The position numbers were made by a program, and so were the translations under genes. 64,000 nucleotides of DNA from Morella rubra (lineage: Eukaryota; Streptophyta; Magnoliopsida; Fagales; Myricaceae): the NCBI GenBank assembly GCA_003952965.2, contig RXIC02000237.1:86339-150338 (forward strand), read 5' to 3'. Shown here one piece after another: positions 58,650 through 64,000 of the stretch; positions within the stretch are counted from its first letter, which is position 1, and each line of letters begins with the position of its first letter. The notes beneath the pieces are model-generated. The model ran no database searches. It was not told where the DNA came from and was given only the letters and a program-made list of their open reading frames with translations.

Positions 58650-59560
58650 AGATAATGGCAGCTAGAAGGAATAGAGATAGAGGAGGGGAGAACGTGCATG
58701 AAGGGAGTTCTTTGATAAATTTGCCAAGCACCATCCCCCTAGTTATGAAGGAGGTACGGAACCCTTAGTGGCTGAAAATTGGCTTATGAATATTGAGGAA
58801 TTAATGCAAGTGTTAGAGTGCACTGATGATCAAATGATACGATATGCCACGTATCAACTGAAAGGAGAAGCCAAAAGTAAGTGGCAAGCCAAGAAGGAAC
58901 TCTTGGAGATTGAGTGGACTTGGGAGCAATTTAAGAAGGAATTTCTAGATCGATATTTTCCTGAGATGATCAGAGAAGCCAAAGCCCAAGAATTTACTAC
59001 CTTAAGTTAGGGAGCAAGGTCAGTAGCTAAGTATGCTGCTAAGTTTATAGAATTGTCTAGATTTGCTTTATATATGATTCCTGATGAGGGTAGGAAATCC
59101 GTAAGTTTGAGAGATTACAATCCGTATTAAGGAAAGAGTCTGTTGCCATAAGTTTAGAATTTTCAGCAGTTAGTTGATAGAGCCTCGATTGTAGAACGTA
59201 CCTTACAGGAGAGTGCTATTGTTAATGAGCAGAATAAGAAACACTCTTTCCAAGGATAGTCATCGGGAAAGAGAGGAGGAGGTAATTTTGGAAATAGAGG
59301 CAACAAACAAGGAGATAGAAGAAATAGCCCTAGTGCTATAGGATAGTTTTTTTTACTTGTGGGAAGATAGGTCATTTTGCTAGAAATTGTATAGTGAGGC
59401 ATGGATTCCCTCAGAATGGCGTGGGAATCAAGTTACTAACCCCAGTAACAATCAGAGAGGAAATCCTGGTAATAATCCAGGAAATCAACAGAGGGGAATT
59501 GGACCAGCAAGAGTGTTTGCTCTGAATGTGGAGGAAGCAGAGCAGGATGAGAATATGGTG
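58650..59560 (+). other. gag region of the gypsy fossil
   Basis: Contains the retrotransposon gag core (WEQFKKEFLDRYFPEMIREA, about 58921-58980) and a degraded zinc-knuckle part followed by a Gly/Asn-rich stretch. Broken. Confidence 0.8.
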
Positions 59561-59970
59561 ACAGGTACTTTTTCCCTTTCTTGTGGATTAGTAACCGTGT
59601 TGTTTGATACTGGTGCTACGCATTCTTTTATTTCACAGAATTGTGTAAATAGACTTGGATTGTTGGTAGAACCTTTATTTGTTAGACTTGATGTGGTAAC
59701 TCGTTGGGGATAAATAGTATGTGTACTAAGAAGATCAAGAAGTTTCCAATGGAAATAGAAAGATGGAGATTGCCTATAGATTTGACAATCCTAGATATGG
59801 GTAACTTTGATGTGATTCTTGGCATGGATTGGTTATCTGGTTATTATGTGACATTAGATTGTCATGCGAAGGAAGTAAGTTTACTTGTACCTGGACCAAA
59901 GAGAATTCAGTTCAGGAATGCCAAGAAAATGATTCCCAAACCAAGCAAGGAATTTCCTCAGGTATGATTA
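59560..59970 (+). other. Retropepsin-like protease region of the gypsy fossil
   Basis: Carries VLFDTGATHSFIS (about 59600-59638), the retropepsin DTGA signature, and further on VILGMDWL. Broken. Confidence 0.85.
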
Positions 59971-60039
59971 ATATCTGCATTGAAAGCTTGGAAAAGTGTA
60001 GTAATGGAGCTCAGGCTTTTCTAGTTTCAGTTGCTGGAG

Positions 60040-61420
60040 TTCAAGAGGAAGAGCAGAAGTTAGAAACCATACCAGTTATCTGTGAGTATCAAGATGTCTT
60101 TCCAGAAGAACTACCTGGATTACCACCGTAAGAGAAATTGAATTTGAAATTTCATTGGTACCAGATACTGCACCTTTGTCAAAGCTCCATATAGGATGGC
60201 CTCAGCTGAACTAAAGGAATTAAAGGAACAACTGCAAGATTTATTGCAGAAAGGATATATTAGACCTAGTGTTTCACCTTGGGGAGCTCCAGTGTTATTT
60301 GTGAAAAAGAAGGATGGCACTATGAGAATGTGCATAGACTATCGAGAGCTGAATAAGGTTACTATTAGAATAAGTATCCTTTACCTAGGATTGATGATTT
60401 GTTTGATCAATTGAATGGTGCTGAAATATTTTCTAAGATTGATCTAAGGTCAGGATATCATCAATTGAGAATCAAGAAGGAGGATATACCAAAGACAGCT
60501 TTTCATACCAGGTATGGCCATTACGAATTCCTGGTAATGCCTTTTGGATAACAAATGCTTCTGCTGCATTTATGGATTTGATGCAAAGGGTATTTAGAGA
60601 TTTTTTGGATCATTTTGTGGTTGTATTCATTGATGATATATTGATATACTCTAGGAGTAAGGAAGAGCATGAGAATCATTTGAGGTTGGTTTTGCAAAGA
60701 TTGAGGGATGAACAGTTATATGCTAAGTTCTCGAAATGTGATTTTTGGTTAAAGGAAGTAGCATTTCTAGGACATATTATTTCGAGTGAAGGTATATCAG
60801 TTGATCCAGGAAAAGTAGAGGCAGTTTATACTTGGCCAAGACCTACTACAGTTCATGATATTAGAAGTTTTCTTGGATTTGCTGGATATTATCGTAGATT
60901 TGTAGAAGGATTCTTGAAATTGGCATCACCTCTGACAGCATTAACAAAGAAGAATGCTAAATTTATATGGACAGAGGAATGTGAGCAAAGTTTTCAGGAG
61001 TTAAAAGTAGACTGATTACTGCACCTATTTTAGCTTTATTTAAGGAATCAGAAGTATATGTTATTTATATTGATGCCTCAAGGACATATGGGGGAGAGGG
61101 GTATTGATCAGGACTAGTTATTGCATTCATCATAACAGAAGACTCACCAAAATCCCCCCAGGTGCACTAAAACTTTGGAGACATTAAAGGAGACATTAAT
61201 GAGTTAAGTGTGAAATCTATACAGATCATAAGAGTTTGAAATATTTCTTTACTCAGAAGGAGTTGAATATGAGACAAGAAGATGGTTGGAGTTAATCAAG
61301 GACTATGATGTACCATCAATTATCACCTGGAAAGGTAAATGTTGTGGCAGATGCCTTGAGTAGGAAGTTTAAGAAGGAAAAGAAAGGAGTCAGAAGTTGT
61401 CTCTTGAATTGGAAAGGATA
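60040..61420 (+). other. Reverse transcriptase and RNase H region of the gypsy fossil
   Basis: Motifs include [30 protein letters not shown] (the YxDD-equivalent FIDD box), [11 protein letters not shown] and [13 protein letters not shown], followed by RNase H-like sequence ending near DALSRK (about 61350). Broken. Confidence 0.88.
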
Positions 61421-61509
61421 TGGAAAGGAATGAGATTGAATTACTTTTGGATGAGGAAGTGAAACAATTGAATGCATTGACAATTCAATCTTCATTACAG
61501 GATTAGATT

Positions 61510-62760
61510 AAGGATGGACAGACTCAAGATCCCAATAGTGAAAGAACTTGTGGATTCAAAATCAGAGGTAATGATTAGGAATGATGGATTGGCATACTTT
61601 AGAGACAGGATAGTGGTTCCAGACAATAAGGAGATTAAGGAACTAATACTTCAGGAAGCTCATAGGTCAAAGTATTCCATACATCCAGGTTCCACAAGGA
61701 TGTACCAAGATTTGAAAGCTAAGTTTTGGTGGCCTGGGATGAAAAAGGAGATAGCAGAGTTTGTTAGTAAATGTTTGATTTGCCAGCAAATGAAAGTTGA
61801 ACATCAGAAACTTGCAGGATTGTTACAACCCTTACAGATCCCAGTGTGGAAATGGGATGAGATTGCTATGGATTTTGTAGTTGGGTTACCAAGAGCATTG
61901 ACTAGGACAAGATGCTATTTGGGTTTTCATAGATCGTTTGACAAAATCAGCTCATTTCATTCCTATTAAGGTTAGTTATACTTCTAAGAAGTTGGCTGAG
62001 TTATACATTAAGGAAATTGTACGACTTCATGGTATACCTAGTTCTATAGTATCTGATCGAGATACGCGATTTACCTCGAGAATTTGGAATGGATTCCAAA
62101 AAGCATTAGGTTCAAGTTGAAGTTTAGTACTGCATTTTATCCTCAAACTGATGGTCAATCAGAAAGAGTCATTCAGATTTTAGAGGATATGTTGAGAGCT
62201 TGTATTTTAGAATTCAAGGGATCTTGGATTCAATATTTACCACTGGTGGAATTTGCTTATAACAATACATATCAGACTAGTATTCAGATGGCACCATACG
62301 AAGCTCTTTATGGACAAAAATGTAGAACGCCGTCATTTTGGATGAAGTAGAGAAAGGAAAATGATTGGATCTGACCTAATCAAAGGACATGTGAAAAGGT
62401 AGAACTAATCAAGGACAGGTTGAAAGTGGCTCAGAGTAGACAAAAGAGTTATGTGATAATCGTAGACGACCGTTAGAATTTGAAGAAGGGGATAAAGTAT
62501 TCTTGAAGGTGATTCCTATGAAAGGAGTTAAGAGATTTGGGAAGAAAGGAAAATTGAGTCCTAGATATGTTGGACCTTTTGAGATACTATGTAAGTAGGA
62601 GTAACAACTTATCAGTTAGCCTTACTGCCAGAATTGGAAGGAGTACATGATACTTTCATATTTCTATGTTGAGAAAATATGTTCTAGATCCTTCCCATGT
62701 GATAGATTATATGCTTTACAACTAGCAAAGAACTTAACCTATGAGGAGCAACCTGTGGCG
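61510..62760 (+). other. Integrase region of the gypsy fossil
   Basis: A zinc-binding-like part with HPGSTRMYQDLKAKFWWPGM and CLICQQMK is followed by core motifs [18 protein letters not shown] and FYPQTDGQSERV, then a GPY/F-like LSPRYVGPFEIL near 62550-62590. The chromodomain is missing because of the LTR insertion. Broken. Confidence 0.88.
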
Positions 62761-62763
62761 ATA

Positions 62764-64000
62764 TGTGATACCCCTAATCTTTAAACTCCTTTTATGACTT
62801 TTGCAGCAAGAGTTTTTCTTTAATATCTTTAGTAATTGTGTTCTTTTCCTTAGTATTTACTTTATTTTCTTAATTTGTTCATTGTTTTAATATTTATCAT
62901 TCGATTAATTGCTTATAGGATTTCTTTCCTCTATTTAATTTCTTTGGTTTCCAAATTCGTGACTTTAGTATTTTAATTTAACCTTTTTAATTTAAATTGT
63001 GTATGTGCTTTCTTTCTTTAATCTTAACTCCCTGCATTATTTGATTTTACTTTCATGTGCTTAAATTTCTTATTTGACTTGAGTTTTTTCTCTATAATTT
63101 TTAGATTTTTTGAATAATTTGAATAATTTGTTCTCTATTATATCGGTTTCTATGCGTTTAACAAAATTCTTTCCATTCTCTTTCGTTAATATCTTAGTAT
63201 TCTCATGCTTGATTTAATGACAGTGATATTTTTCCTAAGTATACTTCATTAGCTCATATTTAACATTTTCTAAGTATTAGATTTGATTTCTTGACACATG
63301 ATTTATTTCGGTTCTAATTGCCCTAATGGATTTCGGTATGCTTAATCTCTTTCCCTTTTCATTCTCTTGTTTACATCTAAATTTTTACCTAGTGTCAATC
63401 TTGATTATTCTATCACTAATCTCGGTTTAATTACTTGACTAATTACCTATTTTTTTCTCTAACATATGCATTGATTAACTTTACAACTTAGCTAATCATT
63501 TTGCTAACCTAAGTCTACTTTGATGTCATGTGGGTCCCACTCTCTCTCTCCTCCCTAGGTCACACGGCACACACAAGGAAATATTTGTTTTGTCTTGTTT
63601 TCTTTGTCCTTTTCCCTTGTCCCATGTTCTTGGCTTGTGATGCATGAATAGTAAGATTCAAAAATGGACCAACCGGCCATGCTTGCTTGCAATCACATCT
63701 TTGATTTGATTTTGAAGTGATTTTAGCTTGTGTAAGTATCCTTAATCATCACCTAGGGAAGGGGGAGTGTGCCATTTGGCTCCTCCAGCCCTTGTGCCGC
63801 CCAAGCCACCTAATCAAGGGGCTTGCTTGTGGCAGCCACACCTTGACCAAATGATGGCAAGGTTGGCTATAAAAGCCAACCCTTGCCATGCATTTCTAAC
63901 ACCAACAGCCGGCCATTTGAGTTGAGAAAGTGAGGAGTGTGAGCTGAGAGCATTCGGCAAGAGGAGAAGAAAGAAAGAAAGAAAGAGGAGAAGAAGAAGA
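62764..64000 (+). mobile_element. LTR of a second Ty3/gypsy (Tekay-like) element, runs off the window
   Basis: Starts TGTGATACCCCTAATCTTTA, directly after gypsy sequence at 62763. Long AT-rich first part, then a TATA box (ctataaaag, 63868-63876), a 'gccggcc' motif and a purine-rich (aag/gaa) leader at 63950-64000, the same layout as the 3.3-kb LTR at 38583. The other end lies beyond the window. It is younger than the element it interrupts. Confidence 0.75.

Larger units (their letters stand above)
56309..62763 (+). mobile_element. Ty3/gypsy element (family 1), 5' LTR to integrase
   Basis: 5' LTR 56309-58472 (TGTCATACCCTGAGC to GGGCTATTACA), primer binding site at 58475, then gag, protease, reverse transcriptase, RNase H and integrase in gypsy order. 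It is cut by another LTR at 62764, just where a chromodomain would be expected, so its 3' end and 3' LTR are not seen. Order and motifs fit a chromovirus of the Tekay/Del group. Broken, on the order of fifteen breaks. The two solo LTRs at 418 and 32954 belong to the same family. Age cannot be set because the second LTR is absent. Confidence 0.9.

Noticed and set aside
1-64000. CRISPR arrays, bacterial operons, rRNA or tRNA genes
   Set aside because: None seen. Short regular repeats here are minisatellites or microsatellites without spacers, and gene structure is plant nuclear.

Overview
This window is nuclear DNA from a flowering plant, most likely a eudicot. It has short exons with GT-AG introns, and nested CACTA, Mutator, hAT, Ty3/gypsy and Ty1/copia elements. 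It contains one complete, recognisable plant gene. Most of the remaining sequence is layered transposon debris with a few captured or decayed host gene pieces. No organelle or bacterial gene set, CRISPR array or tRNA/rRNA gene was recognised. No search could be run, so family names rest on motifs and end structures read by eye.

Left part (1-8640): CACTA (En/Spm-type) sequence carries a decayed second ORF with a 0.75-kb internal tandem duplication and a right terminus at 7003. It is interrupted by a 2.6-kb solo gypsy LTR (418-2972). A transposase fragment (7378-8262) lies between two roughly 370-bp direct repeats. Positions 8641-12499 are the upstream region of the main gene, with a duplicated promoter-like block and a small reverse-strand ORF.

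Main gene (12500-23635): an ACD11-like sphingolipid-transfer protein of 205 residues in four exons, with an open frame and consensus splice sites. Intron 2 has grown to 9.76 kb because it holds a reverse-strand CACTA element with an LTR inserted in it, followed by a gypsy fossil.

Middle (24541-42558): a retroelement 3' end is followed by a probable single large CACTA element (25766-42558) in the order left end, ORF2, transposase exons, right end. Inside it are two MITEs of one Mutator-like family, a hAT MITE with an 8-bp target duplication, a partial LTR, a reverse-strand solo LTR, a 3.3-kb solo LTR and a Pack-MULE carrying a leucine-rich-repeat kinase fragment. It also holds host-like exons: a TatB-like first exon split by a MITE, and a PAP/fibrillin-like last exon split by the reverse-strand solo LTR.

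Right part (42559-64000): reverse-strand exon-like pieces (42560-45240) and a CACTA remnant ending at 45979 come first. Next are a copia LTR with gag start (46650-47840), a 5.5-kb CACTA element (48201-53743) with a gene-like interior and a nested 1-kb CACTA, and a copia LTR/gag remnant. A gypsy element of the same LTR family as the two solo LTRs runs from 56309. It is cut at 62764 by the LTR of a further gypsy element that leaves the window.
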